From contig NZ_CP047942.1 in assembly GCF_014279835.1 (NCBI RefSeq), positions 1,240,001 to 1,304,000 of the forward strand: a stretch of 64,000 bases of DNA, in the 5' to 3' direction. Of this stretch, positions 35,639 through 44,518 are shown one piece after another. The position numbers and the translations under genes are program-made. Positions within the stretch are counted from its first letter, which is position 1; each line of letters begins with the position of its first letter. The DNA is from Synechococcus sp. MVIR-18-1 (GTDB lineage Bacteria > Cyanobacteriota > Cyanobacteriia > PCC-6307 > Cyanobiaceae). The notes beneath the pieces are model-generated. The model was not told the DNA's origin. It saw only the letters and a program-made list of their open reading frames with translations, and did no database searches.

Positions 35639-36115
35639 TTACTGAGTGGCAACCATCTTCCTGCCATCATTGGAAGGTGGTGAAACTAATAAGAGATCTG
35701 CTCGAGACTCCCCCATTTGAACAATCAGCATCTTTCGTGGAGCTGCAATAAAACCTTTATTAGCGACATCCATTGCGTGAAGGATGTCATCAATATCACC
35801 TAAGGTATCATTTCGAGACAGCTGTTTGATCAAGGCAAGCTCTTCAAAAAACTTCTGGCTGTTGCTTTTATATGTATCCATCATTTTGCTCCTTGCAGCT
35901 TCTACTCCATACTCAACAGCGTTTTGAAGATAATCCTTCAAGAGTTGTCTCGACAGCGTTGGAGGCATATTAATATAATCTATTAAGTCAAAAAGGGTTG
36001 TTTCAAATAAGTCTCCATCTTTATCTATCAAAACACAAGGAGTCTCTAGTACAAAAGTTGGTTGATCTCTTAGACGTATCCAATGATTCTCAATGTCATT
36101 CCAGCTTTTAGACAT
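35639..36115 (-). CDS. Unknown protein, paralogue of the gene at 32995
   Basis: A 158-residue protein opening MSKSWNDIENHWIRLRDQPT, parallel to the 156-residue protein at 32995. Shared positions include the IENHW core, PCVLID, the acidic stretch LGDIDDILHAMDVANKGFIA and APRKMLIVQMGESRADLLLV. The middle (residues 45-100) is diverged. Two copies 2.2 kb apart on the same strand suggest an old local duplication or independent expansion of a family. No known domain. Confidence 0.6.
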   Translation of the reverse strand: MSKSWNDIENHWIRLRDQPTFVLETPCVLIDKDGDLFETTLFDLIDYINMPPTLSRQLLKDYLQNAVEYGVEAARSKMMDTYKSNSQKFFEELALIKQLSRNDTLGDIDDILHAMDVANKGFIAAPRKMLIVQMGESRADLLLVSPPSNDGRKMVATQ

Positions 36116-36510
36116 AGGATTTGGTTCTCCGAGAATTACGTAATGTAGTCAATGAAAAATAGTGGCTAAATGTTGAATATCCAAAAGGCTTTATTAAGGC
36201 TCGATTTAAATTATCAAGTAGATCTATTTAATAACCATATTGCAAAAATTATAAATTAATGAATTTACCCATTCATGATAACCAATTCTGATGCGATTCC
36301 TGCGGAATATTTGATTCTCCACACATATCTCTTTTGCAATAAAACCATATTAACAACCAAATGACTAGTCATCTTGACATGATGGAGGATATATTAACAA
36401 TCGGCGATTATAATTCTGAGTTCGATTGTCAATCAATTATAGAAATCTATAAGCAGCTTTGATTTAGGGCATTCAAAGCACTAGCATAGGTATTCAGCGT
36501 CATTACAGCA
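36116..36510 (+). other. AT-rich 395-base stretch with one possible tiny gene
   Basis: Mostly AT-rich sequence. The only frame worth noting is 36361-36462, 33 residues, MTSHLDMMEDILTIGDYNSE then FDCQSIIEIYKQL, an acidic peptide with an ATG start; there is no independent support for it. No terminator-like hairpin is evident after the gene at 35639, which reads away from here. Confidence 0.3.
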
Positions 36511-36840
36511 GTGGTTTTTCCATACTTAATCGTATTCCTGATTATTTCATTGTTTTTCAAGCCGTTCTGGAATCTCTATCGTCTGTTAATTCATTGGTCT
36601 TTTTTACTTATTTTGTCTCCTTGGATTGTAGGAAAAGCGTTGAGTGCACGCTGGGCTGAAGACGATTATGGAAATGGACCAAGATTAATTGCTCTTCCTA
36701 TAGCATTAGGAGGTTACTGGCTATTGTATGGTTCATATGTTCATCCAGAATATTCGCTATTTCCACTCTTCATTTATTATTTTGTAGCGTGGCCTGCTTT
36801 CCGTCATAGTGATGCTTGGGAAAAACTAAACAGGAAATAA
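36511..36840 (+). CDS. Membrane protein of unknown function
   Basis: A 109-residue protein from a GTG at 36511 with three or four hydrophobic segments: MVFPYLIVFLIISLFFKPFW, LLIHWSFLLILSPWIVG, LIALPIALGGYWLLYGSYV and YSLFPLFIYYFVAWPAF. A short charged loop (SARWAEDDYGNGPR) sits between helices two and three. Not recognised; likely an inner or thylakoid membrane protein. Confidence 0.55.
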   Translation: MVFPYLIVFLIISLFFKPFWNLYRLLIHWSFLLILSPWIVGKALSARWAEDDYGNGPRLIALPIALGGYWLLYGSYVHPEYSLFPLFIYYFVAWPAFRHSDAWEKLNRK

Positions 36841-36942
36841 AATTTTCATACTCTTGACTTGAACAGACATAGGGTATACATTAATCCAATTTTCTTAAAG
36901 TAAATATATGGTTTGGCCTTTAAAATTTTTTAAATATGATAA

Positions 36943-38178
36943 TCAGTCAGTCGTATCCCCAATATCTTTAGAAGTCATTTGTTCTGGTAACCGTAACCCT
37001 GTACTTGACTGCAGCTGCTTCAATAATGTAGCAATTGACAGACTGTTCTGCCCATCACGTTCTCCAATCAGATTGACTTCTTCAACTTCGATGGGTTGCA
37101 CAGTATCGCTTAGCATCGTTAGAAGCGGTTCCAGCTTTTGCAATAGGAACAGACGCTTGGCATCGCTACCTGATCGTTTTAGTGACTCAACAAGATCACG
37201 TAATCCTTCTGCTTGAGACCTTCCTTGTTCAATAATTGTTGCAGCTTCACCTTTCGCTTCAGCCATCATTGTTTGACATTCTGATTCCGCAGGAGCGATA
37301 ACATCAGCTTCTAATTGTTGTAAAACTTGCTTGATACGTTGTTCCTGTACTGGAAGCTCTGCTTCTGCACGAGCCAGCTCAGCACCAATACGTGCCTCTT
37401 CCTCAGCAACCAAGGCGTCACGCTTTGTTAGTGCATCCTGAACGCGTTTATTTGCATTCGCTGTCGCAATTGCCAGGTCTTTATCAAGTCGACGTAGCGA
37501 TGTAATACGTTCGTTTTCTGCACGCTTCACAGCAGATTGAGATTTGGCCTCTGCTTCTGCTATTCGTGAATCCCTCTTCAATTCAACTAGTTGCTTCCTA
37601 CCAATTGAATCAAGATACAAAACATCATCGGAGATATTTTGAATTTGGAGAGTATCTAACACCAAACCTAGCTTTTGAAGATCGTCTTCCGCTTCCTCTA
37701 GTAGCGTTCGTGCAAAGGTTACCTTGTCCTCATTTAATTGCTCCGGAGTTAAACTAGCCATGACACCTCGAAGATTCCCTTCAAGGGTTTCTTTTGCAAT
37801 ATGCCGAATTTCGTCTTGCGATTTCCCAATTAAACGTTCAATGGCGTTATGAATACCTGGTTCGTCACCTGAAATTTTTATGTTTGCAACGCCAGACACG
37901 TTTAAAGGAATACCACCACGTGAATAAGCGCTTTCAACTTGCAAATCAATGATCATATTGCTTAGGTCTAATCGCATCACCTCTTCGAGCAATGGGATGC
38001 GCAAAGCACTACCGCCTCGAACGGTTCGATAACCAACTGTTTGACCTGATCCAGTTGTGCGTCTAAGACCGGCAAAAATCAAAGCTTCGCTCGGTTGACA
38101 GATGTAATACAACTTTTTGAGGAGCACTATGAAGGCCCATACGCCCGCTCCGCCTGTTAGAAGAATAGACAAAAACAT
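36943..38178 (-). CDS. Flotillin-like SPFH protein, second copy
   Basis: A 411-residue protein with an N-terminal membrane anchor (MFLSILLTGGAGVWAFIVLL), an SPFH/band-7 domain (about 30-170, with IYICQPSEALIFAG-like start, GVANIKISGDEP and LEGNLRGVMASLTPEQLNED) and a long alanine/glutamate-rich coiled coil. Flotillins oligomerise in ordered membrane patches and influence protease access and membrane fluidity. The ATG overlaps the stop of the upstream flotillin gene by one base (TAATG), so translation is coupled. It differs from its partner enough to suggest hetero-oligomers. Confidence 0.85.
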   Translation of the reverse strand: MFLSILLTGGAGVWAFIVLLKKLYYICQPSEALIFAGLRRTTGSGQTVGYRTVRGGSALRIPLLEEVMRLDLSNMIIDLQVESAYSRGGIPLNVSGVANIKISGDEPGIHNAIERLIGKSQDEIRHIAKETLEGNLRGVMASLTPEQLNEDKVTFARTLLEEAEDDLQKLGLVLDTLQIQNISDDVLYLDSIGRKQLVELKRDSRIAEAEAKSQSAVKRAENERITSLRRLDKDLAIATANANKRVQDALTKRDALVAEEEARIGAELARAEAELPVQEQRIKQVLQQLEADVIAPAESECQTMMAEAKGEAATIIEQGRSQAEGLRDLVESLKRSGSDAKRLFLLQKLEPLLTMLSDTVQPIEVEEVNLIGERDGQNSLSIATLLKQLQSSTGLRLPEQMTSKDIGDTTD

Positions 38179-39503
38179 TACTGATTACCTCTGTTTGAAA
38201 GGGTGTCGATCAGGTCAATACCAAAGATTTCTTTGACTTGATCAAAGAACTGTCGTACGACGACGTGATTCAGCGCTACGAGGCTGGCAAGGCTGGATGC
38301 ATCGTTGCCATCCAACGTTGTGATCCTTTTCAAATGAAGACGTCCTGGAAGACGTGTGGCGTGATCAAGCACCATTTCAATTTGCTGAAGAAGAAACACA
38401 AGCTCTGCTGTGCTGCCTGCCTCTTCCCAAACCTGAGTGAGCAGATCATTCACTAAGGCACTTGCTTTAACGTCCTCCGCCGTTGCAGCAGCCATTCCAC
38501 GAGCTCTCAGCTCTTTTGCCTTTTGATTGGCTTGAGCTGGAAGGACTTGTTCGGCTTGCAGCCGTAGTCGTTCTAGCTCCGCCCTAACTTTTTGAAGTTT
38601 TTGCTCCGCTATCGCTCTAGCTTCCAGTTCCGCTGCTTCTGTTCGCTGCTCTTCAGATCGTGCCTTTTTTTCCATTAAGGCAACTTTGGTTCGCACACCG
38701 TTGTCCTTTTCAAGCACGACGGTCTGCGCATCAGTCCGAACCACTTCGGCTTTTTCCTCCATTTCAGCTTCAATCCGCTCGGCTTGACCGATCGCTTCAG
38801 CTTCAGCAATCTCAGCATCACGAACGATCTGAGCCACTCTTCTGCGACTGATTGAGTTGAGATAATCAACATCGTCGGAAACGCTTTGGATCTTTAACGT
38901 GTCCAGCTGAAGTCCGAGTCGCCTCAGATCATCTCCTACATCCTTGGCAATTTGCTCAGCAAAACGTAGTCGGTCCTCATTGACCTCTTCTGGCGTGAGC
39001 TGAGCGAGAACACTACGTAAATTTCCTTCTAGGTTTTCTTGGGCAACCTGAATAATTTCACGAGGATCGCGTCCCAGGAAACGTTCAATTGCGTTGTTAC
39101 GAACATCAGGATCCGTACTGACCTTCACATTGGCAATGGCCTGAATATTCAGCGGTGTACCTCCATTAGAATAGGCATTTTTTACTTCAACTAAGACTGG
39201 TAGCAGCGTGACATCCATACGCCGTGCTGTCTCGAGCACTGGTTTTACAAATGTCCAGCCGCCGTTTGCAACGACGCGATATCCCTTCAAGCCCTGACTT
39301 CCCTGATTGGTACGCGATCCCGTTACCACCAGCATCTCGTTGGGTCGACAAATCCGAATCATCCATCGACTTAGAAGTGTCAGTCCAACGAGACTGACGA
39401 CAACAATTCCAACCCCACCTGCGATTGTGTTGTTTTGATCCCTAGACAGGAAACCAACCGATGGTGAGGGCTGCTCACTGAGCAGTCGTGAAGACATGGG
39501 CAA
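38178..39503 (-). CDS. Flotillin-like SPFH protein, first copy
   Basis: A 441-residue paralogue of the gene at 36943. After a membrane helix near residues 28-48 come the SPFH elements RICRPNEMLVVTG, IQAIANVKVSTDPDV, RNNAIERFLGRDPREIIQVA and QENLEGNLRSVLAQLTPEEV. A coiled coil rich in E, A and R follows, and a C-terminal oligomerisation region. It sits between an NfeD-like gene upstream (50 bases) and the second flotillin downstream (one-base overlap), a three-gene membrane-domain operon. Confidence 0.87.
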   Translation of the reverse strand: MPMSSRLLSEQPSPSVGFLSRDQNNTIAGGVGIVVVSLVGLTLLSRWMIRICRPNEMLVVTGSRTNQGSQGLKGYRVVANGGWTFVKPVLETARRMDVTLLPVLVEVKNAYSNGGTPLNIQAIANVKVSTDPDVRNNAIERFLGRDPREIIQVAQENLEGNLRSVLAQLTPEEVNEDRLRFAEQIAKDVGDDLRRLGLQLDTLKIQSVSDDVDYLNSISRRRVAQIVRDAEIAEAEAIGQAERIEAEMEEKAEVVRTDAQTVVLEKDNGVRTKVALMEKKARSEEQRTEAAELEARAIAEQKLQKVRAELERLRLQAEQVLPAQANQKAKELRARGMAAATAEDVKASALVNDLLTQVWEEAGSTAELVFLLQQIEMVLDHATRLPGRLHLKRITTLDGNDASSLASLVALNHVVVRQFFDQVKEIFGIDLIDTLSNRGNQ

Positions 39504-39553
39504 CGGGAAGCTGATCCTGGGTTAGCTCCGTAGAAGAAGATTGTCCACAAACC

Positions 39554-40072
39554 TCACAACCGGTCCACGCGCAGGGTGTATTCATCACTGGCCAGCACGA
39601 CCACAGCCGTACCTTCTTCAAGTCGTCCCGCGTTGCTCAGGGCTGGTCTTCGAATCAAACTGCCACGCACGCGTAATTCAACAAAACCACGTTCCGCTTG
39701 GGTGATAGGCAATGTCACCAAAGCCTGTTGACCAATAAAGTCGTCATTGCGGATGAGTGTGTCTGCCTCCCGACGGCTCATAAGGCGCAACACATGAGAT
39801 GCAGCCCATCCCATACCCAAACCCATTGAACAAGCAACAAACAAGGAAAGGAATCCACTGTCCTTTGGGCTAAGCAACAACATCAACAGTCCACACAAGC
39901 CGAACCCACAGAGACCAAACGACCAAAACGGAGTACTGAATAGCAGGCTTAGGTTTCCGCCCGAACCATCACCATCAAACCCTCCGCCATCGAGACCATT
40001 GCCATCGTTATCAAGGGAGAAGGCGATTAAAACTGCTCCTGCAACAAGGCAAAAGGAATAGGTCCAAATCAT
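39554..40072 (-). CDS. NfeD-like membrane protein
   Basis: A 172-residue protein with two or three N-terminal membrane helices (MIWTYSFCLVAGAVLIAFSL, SFGLCGFGLCGLLMLLLSPK and SLFVACSMGLGMGWAASHV), a glycine/aspartate-rich loop (DGGGFDGDGSGGN) and a C-terminal beta-rich OB-like domain ending VVLASDEYTLRVDRL. NfeD proteins are encoded beside flotillin or stomatin genes and work with them in membrane organisation. Here it is the first gene of the operon, matching the usual pairing. Identity rests on context plus the OB-like tail. Confidence 0.75.
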   Translation of the reverse strand: MIWTYSFCLVAGAVLIAFSLDNDGNGLDGGGFDGDGSGGNLSLLFSTPFWSFGLCGFGLCGLLMLLLSPKDSGFLSLFVACSMGLGMGWAASHVLRLMSRREADTLIRNDDFIGQQALVTLPITQAERGFVELRVRGSLIRRPALSNAGRLEEGTAVVVLASDEYTLRVDRL

Positions 40073-40294
40073 CGATACTCAGCCGCTGAGTGTTCATAAT
40101 GGTGGTCTTGATCAATTCTGGACCCATTACTCAAATACGTCTACTACCAATGGTTGAGTTTGATCAGCATATTCATGAGACTAAGGGAACCAAATCATTG
40201 AGATCGATGTCCCCTCCTGAAGCACCAACTTTTATTTCATTGAGATTAACAGTCTAAGAAAAGTATCTTTCCTCATCTCCACTGGTGTGACACC

Positions 40295-41089
40295 ATGAAT
40301 GATCAAAATTTATCCTCCCTACAAAACTGGAATGCATTTTGGGATTATCACCTCGGAGCCTGGGATGGGCAATGGACACGTTATAAACCAAGTGGAGAGT
40401 TGTCAGAATCCTTCTTAAGTAATCGATCGTTTGAATCCGATCCTGAAAAAAAGATTATTAATCAATTTAATCAGTATTTCTATAATCATGGCGAGCATGA
40501 GGAAAAGCATTGGACGTACAGCTTCAAAGATCACTGCAAAAAAGATGGATTCATGCATCCTGCGAGCGACTATATGCGGGGATTGGCTTTTCGCGATGGA
40601 TCTGCTGCATGGCTTGTTCTTCAGGCCAAAAAAGAACAATATTTTCCAATGGAGCTTTTTCTTACCAACAAGAATGTTCGCTGCAGCGTTGGCATGCTTT
40701 ATGGGGTCGATGGTGAACTTCAAAGAACAGCTTGCATTCGTGAGCGACGTAAGGATCTTGATGATTCATCGTGGTCGAATACAAGTGAGCTTGTTCCACC
40801 TTGGGAAAACAGAAACCAATGGCATGGAATCACTCAAATTATTGATACTGATTTGACTCGATCTTCGATTAATACCACGTTCGAAATGAAACCACAAACG
40901 AATGAAGAAGAATATTTTTTCCCTGATAACATTGTGTTACGTTGTCCAGCAAGAATCACTCTCAACCAAAAATTTACAATTACCGGGATCTGGCTTGAAT
41001 CCAAAAATCATCTGAAAACAATCAAAGCATTCTATGGGAATGATTCAAAACTAATTGATGTTCGCTTCAGTATTTACAACCATAAATAG
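40295..41089 (+). CDS. DUF3598 family protein (calycin-like)
   Basis: A 264-residue soluble protein. The beginning LQNWNAFWDYHLGAWDGQWT followed by RYKPSGELSESFLSNRSFES is typical of cyanobacterial DUF3598, which has a lipocalin-like double barrel and is distantly related to bilin lyases of the CpcS/T class. Function is unknown; ligand binding is an inference from the fold. It stands alone and converges on the DnaJ-domain gene. Confidence 0.65.
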   Translation: MNDQNLSSLQNWNAFWDYHLGAWDGQWTRYKPSGELSESFLSNRSFESDPEKKIINQFNQYFYNHGEHEEKHWTYSFKDHCKKDGFMHPASDYMRGLAFRDGSAAWLVLQAKKEQYFPMELFLTNKNVRCSVGMLYGVDGELQRTACIRERRKDLDDSSWSNTSELVPPWENRNQWHGITQIIDTDLTRSSINTTFEMKPQTNEEEYFFPDNIVLRCPARITLNQKFTITGIWLESKNHLKTIKAFYGNDSKLIDVRFSIYNHK

Positions 41090-41109
41090 CTTTTGCACTT
41101 CAGCATGAG

Positions 41110-41937
41110 TCATGCATTCATGATGAGTAACTGATAGGCTTCATTGACTTTACGAAATGAATCGGGTGAACCGCCAAGATCTGGATGATGTTGTTTAACT
41201 AAGCGCCTATAAGACTTTTTAATAGAGTCTTGAGATGCCCCATGCTTGAGACCTAAAACTCGGAGTGCTTCGATGATTGATAACTCCGTAGATTTATTTC
41301 CTTCACCGTAGGACTGGTAGTTGCGATCTGAAGCTCGCTGATCAGACCTTGTTCTGCGACTTTTTTGTGAGCTCCTTTGTCTATTTTTTAATTCAAAGAC
41401 AACCCGTTGTGGGTCTTCGTCAAGCCATTCACGAGACCTAATTCCATACAGAGCAAATGCTGCAAGTACTGCGCATCGCTTTTTTGTGACCGGCTTAAGC
41501 ATGGCAGCAATTAAATCGGTACCCAGCCCAGGCATCAGCCGATCCAATCGTTGTTGAAGATTGAGATGAGGGTGAAAACTGGCCCGATTCAATGCATCGA
41601 TTAGATGCTCAAGTTCGCTGAGACGAAGGGCATTCCATCCCTGCTGCTTTGCAAGGGCTTCTCCCCAACGTTCAACCTGTTCAGAAGAGACGGATGGTGC
41701 TGTGTCTCCATGCTCTTGTCGACGCGGATTTGAGCGCTGTTGTTGTTTTGACTGGGATTGTGTCCACTGACGCTGACGGAGCACATCAAGCTGCCTTTTC
41801 AGCTGCAGAACCTGTCTACGCAGACTGTCATTTTCAGCCAAAAGGGCGTCAACGTTGCTTGTAACCGTCTGACGACGATGCGGTTCTGCCGCTGACGACC
41901 ATCGCCGAGGATCAAACCCCATTAGCAGCCAAAACAA
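41110..41937 (-). CDS. Protein with a C-terminal J-domain
   Basis: A 275-residue protein. An N-terminal coiled coil (ENDSLRRQVLQLKRQLDVLR) precedes a helical middle and a basic serine/arginine linker. The last 65 residues are a J-domain: ALRVLGLKHGASQDSIKKSY, then RRLVKQHHPDLGGSPDSFRK with the HPD motif, and VNEAYQLLI. It should stimulate a DnaK partner, but lacks the G/F and zinc domains of true DnaJ, so it is a specialised co-chaperone. A C-terminal J-domain is less usual than an N-terminal one. Confidence 0.85.
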   Translation of the reverse strand: MFWLLMGFDPRRWSSAAEPHRRQTVTSNVDALLAENDSLRRQVLQLKRQLDVLRQRQWTQSQSKQQQRSNPRRQEHGDTAPSVSSEQVERWGEALAKQQGWNALRLSELEHLIDALNRASFHPHLNLQQRLDRLMPGLGTDLIAAMLKPVTKKRCAVLAAFALYGIRSREWLDEDPQRVVFELKNRQRSSQKSRRTRSDQRASDRNYQSYGEGNKSTELSIIEALRVLGLKHGASQDSIKKSYRRLVKQHHPDLGGSPDSFRKVNEAYQLLIMNA

Positions 41938-42143
41938 CGCACGGCATGCTCAGCCATCCTGCTCAGATCACCATAGGGTGAACGATCAGACTCTCACAGA
42001 GGTTGTTCACGTCCAGCATTCTGACCAAACTGTCTGTGAAGCGACCATCCTTTCAAAACCGACGATTCAGCTGACTTGAGTCCAATCCATAAAATGAATA
42101 CGATCAGCAGATCGTTCACCATTAAATAGATTTATCATTCTCC

Positions 42144-42869
42144 ATGAATATTATTCTCCTCAAAACGCAAGACTTTCTTAGTGATTCAAATACAGCACAC
42201 ATTCGTGATTATCGATTAACGCATATCTTAAAGGTCTTAAATCCAACTATTGGAGAATCATTAAAAGTAGGCCTACTGGGTGGTGATTGCGGTCATGGCA
42301 TCGTTGAGTCTATTGATTCACAAGTTGTACGACTTAAGGTTGTTCTAAACCAATCAGCCCCTCCAAGGCATCAATTTGACATTGTCCTTGCCTTACCACG
42401 ACCAAAGATGTTACGACGAATTTTACGTACGATTGCAGAATATGGTGTTAAGAATTTACACTTGATCAACAGCGCAAGAGTAGAGAAGAGTTACTGGCAA
42501 AGCCCTCTTTTGCAACCAGAAAAAATTCAGGAGTCACTCGTTGCAGGCATGGAACGCTCCAAAGATACACTGATGACGAATGTACAATTTTATCCACGGT
42601 TCCGCCCTTTTGTAGAAGATCAATTACCCCATCTCTGCGGATCTCGTAGCTGCTGGATTACAGACATGGGTGCAGAAAATTCAGCAATTGATCTTAATAT
42701 TGCCTCAAAACCCTCTGTCGTCATGATTGGACCTGAAGGTGGATTCGTACCCTTTGAAGTTGATCTGGCAACGGCAAAGATTGCATCGCCAATACATCTA
42801 GGCACAAGAGTTCTTAGTGTTGATACGGCAGTCACCACAGTATTAGCTCAGGCATTGCCAAGTATTTAA
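42144..42869 (+). CDS. 16S rRNA m3U1498 methyltransferase family (RsmE-like)
   Basis: A 241-residue SPOUT-class methyltransferase. The PUA-like N-terminus (IRDYRLTHILKVLNPTIGES) is followed by ALPRPKMLRRILRTIAEYGV, KIQESLVAGMERSKDTLMTN and the SAM-knot motifs VVMIGPEGGFVPFEVDLATA and HLGTRVLSVDTAV. RsmE methylates U1498 in the decoding centre. Cyanobacteria can carry more than one RsmE-like gene and this one is somewhat diverged, so rRNA specificity is probable, not certain. It converges on znuB. Confidence 0.8.
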   Translation: MNIILLKTQDFLSDSNTAHIRDYRLTHILKVLNPTIGESLKVGLLGGDCGHGIVESIDSQVVRLKVVLNQSAPPRHQFDIVLALPRPKMLRRILRTIAEYGVKNLHLINSARVEKSYWQSPLLQPEKIQESLVAGMERSKDTLMTNVQFYPRFRPFVEDQLPHLCGSRSCWITDMGAENSAIDLNIASKPSVVMIGPEGGFVPFEVDLATAKIASPIHLGTRVLSVDTAVTTVLAQALPSI

Positions 42870-42919
42870 TATCAACGATCCATCAATGATTCAAAGAAGA
42901 CAAGCAAAAGGCGCATGAA

Positions 42920-43756
42920 TTAGGATGATCTTGAATTGAGGTGGATGCTGCTGCTTAGCAACATTGCGAGTAGAAAACCAAGGAATTGAACCATCACGAC
43001 TGAAGGACCTGAAGGCAAATTTGTTAAGCCCGAGAAAAGGAGACCTAGCAATGCACATCCACCACCAATAGCAGAAGAAATCATCACATACACTGGAAAA
43101 CTTCGACTCAATAAACGGCCAGCACAAGCGGGAATCACAACAAAGGCTGAAATGAGCAACACACCTACAGCCTTGATTGATATGGCAACCACAACAGCCA
43201 AAAGGATGACAAATGCCAAACCATGCCAACGCGTACGTACTCCCATCGCGCCCGCCAAATCCTGATTCAGTGTGAGCAATACTTGAGCCCGCATACTGAG
43301 GCCTAGATAGATCACACTTGCAACAAGAAAGACTGCAATCACAACGATATCGAGTGGACTAATACCGAGGATATCTCCAAACAACAACTGTTGAATACCT
43401 CCGCGGTACGTCTTCACGCGACTCAGCACCAGAATCGCTACGGCCAGTGAGCTTGAATAAACAATGTTAAGCAGCGCATCAGTGGGAAGAGCACTGCGTT
43501 CAACCAACTGACTCACAAGCAGTGCAAAAAGCACGGCAAAAGGAATCAATACAAGCGTGGGATTCACGCCAAGCAGAATGCCAAGAGTGATTCCCAACAG
43601 AGATGAATGGCCTAAAGCATCGCTGAAGAACGACAGCTGACGAAGTACGGCAAAGCTGCCGAGTACTCCGCCAAGGGCACCTGTAAGCATCCCTCCAAGC
43701 AACGCCCTTTGCATGAACGGCTCAGACAGAAGGCTCCAAAATTGAAATTCAACCAT
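42920..43756 (-). CDS. znuB: Zinc/manganese ABC transporter permease, ZnuB type
   Basis: A 278-residue ABC-3 family permease with seven or eight membrane helices. FMQRALLGGMLTGALGGVLG, SFFSDALGHSSLLGITLGIL and AIKAVGVLLISAFVVIPACA (approximate residues 13, 43 and 190) are landmark segments. It overlaps the end of the ATPase gene by eight bases and is the last gene of the metal operon. The family transports Zn, Mn or Fe; zinc is inferred from the Zur-like operator and the ZnuA type. Confidence 0.88.
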   Translation of the reverse strand: MVEFQFWSLLSEPFMQRALLGGMLTGALGGVLGSFAVLRQLSFFSDALGHSSLLGITLGILLGVNPTLVLIPFAVLFALLVSQLVERSALPTDALLNIVYSSSLAVAILVLSRVKTYRGGIQQLLFGDILGISPLDIVVIAVFLVASVIYLGLSMRAQVLLTLNQDLAGAMGVRTRWHGLAFVILLAVVVAISIKAVGVLLISAFVVIPACAGRLLSRSFPVYVMISSAIGGGCALLGLLFSGLTNLPSGPSVVMVQFLGFLLAMLLSSSIHLNSRSS

Positions 43757-44516
43757 GGGGCTGAGGCACCATATTGAGGCCGTAAAGCTCTCCTAACCGC
43801 TCCTCACTGAGGGTTGCTTGCGGAGTGCCACTGCAGCGAAGACTCCGGTTCAGGCAAAGAACCTGATCGCTGCTGCGTCGAACCATCTCTAAGTCGTGCG
43901 AGACCTGCAAAACAGTCCAACCCTCCTCACGGCGTAGGTCGAGCAATTGCTGCTGAAACTGCTCATTGGAATGAACATCAAGACCGGCTTGCGCTTCATC
44001 GAGCACGAGCAAGCGTCGTGGACGAACAAGGCAAAAGGCCAGCAGAACACGTTTCAGCTGATCACCCGACAATTCCGTCAGCAAGCGTTTGCGTAGATCA
44101 CAGGTTTGGGTTCGGTCTAAGGCTCTCAAGACAGCTGCTGTTCTTTGCTTACCCGACCTCCACGGCAGGCTTGGTCCTGGCAAGTCAAACCCAAAGCCCA
44201 CAAACTCAGCAACACTGAGCGGAATCAACCCTTGAATCACAAGGTTTTGAGGTACATAAGCGATCTGAGCCCGCACAGAACGCGGCAAACAACCATTGGC
44301 AGCTATGGGCTGACCCAGCAGCTCAACACGCCCAGAAGCATGGGGAAGCAGTCCAAGCAAAGCAGCGACAAGCGTGCTCTTTCCTGCTCCATTGGGACCG
44401 ACAAGGGCCGTGTCGCTTTCAGCAGGGAGAGAAAAGGAAACCCCCTCTACTGCCAAACGCCCTCGGCGTTCGACGCTTAGATCATGAACCTGGAGGATTG
44501 CTTCTTTCACACTCAT
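43749..44516 (-). CDS. znuC: Zinc ABC transporter ATPase, ZnuC type
   Basis: A 255-residue ABC ATPase. Walker A is LVGPNGAGKSTLVAALLGLL, the Q-loop lies in IAYVPQNL, the signature is LTELSGDQLKRVLLA (LSGDQ, not LSGGQ), Walker B is LLVLDEAQAGLDV (DEAQ) and the switch histidine follows in LQVSHDLEMV. It is two bases after znuA and overlaps znuB. The signature and Walker B variants are conservative, and activity is expected. It powers import through ZnuB. Confidence 0.9.
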   Translation of the reverse strand: MSVKEAILQVHDLSVERRGRLAVEGVSFSLPAESDTALVGPNGAGKSTLVAALLGLLPHASGRVELLGQPIAANGCLPRSVRAQIAYVPQNLVIQGLIPLSVAEFVGFGFDLPGPSLPWRSGKQRTAAVLRALDRTQTCDLRKRLLTELSGDQLKRVLLAFCLVRPRRLLVLDEAQAGLDVHSNEQFQQQLLDLRREEGWTVLQVSHDLEMVRRSSDQVLCLNRSLRCSGTPQATLSEERLGELYGLNMVPQPHG

Positions 44517-44518
44517 CC

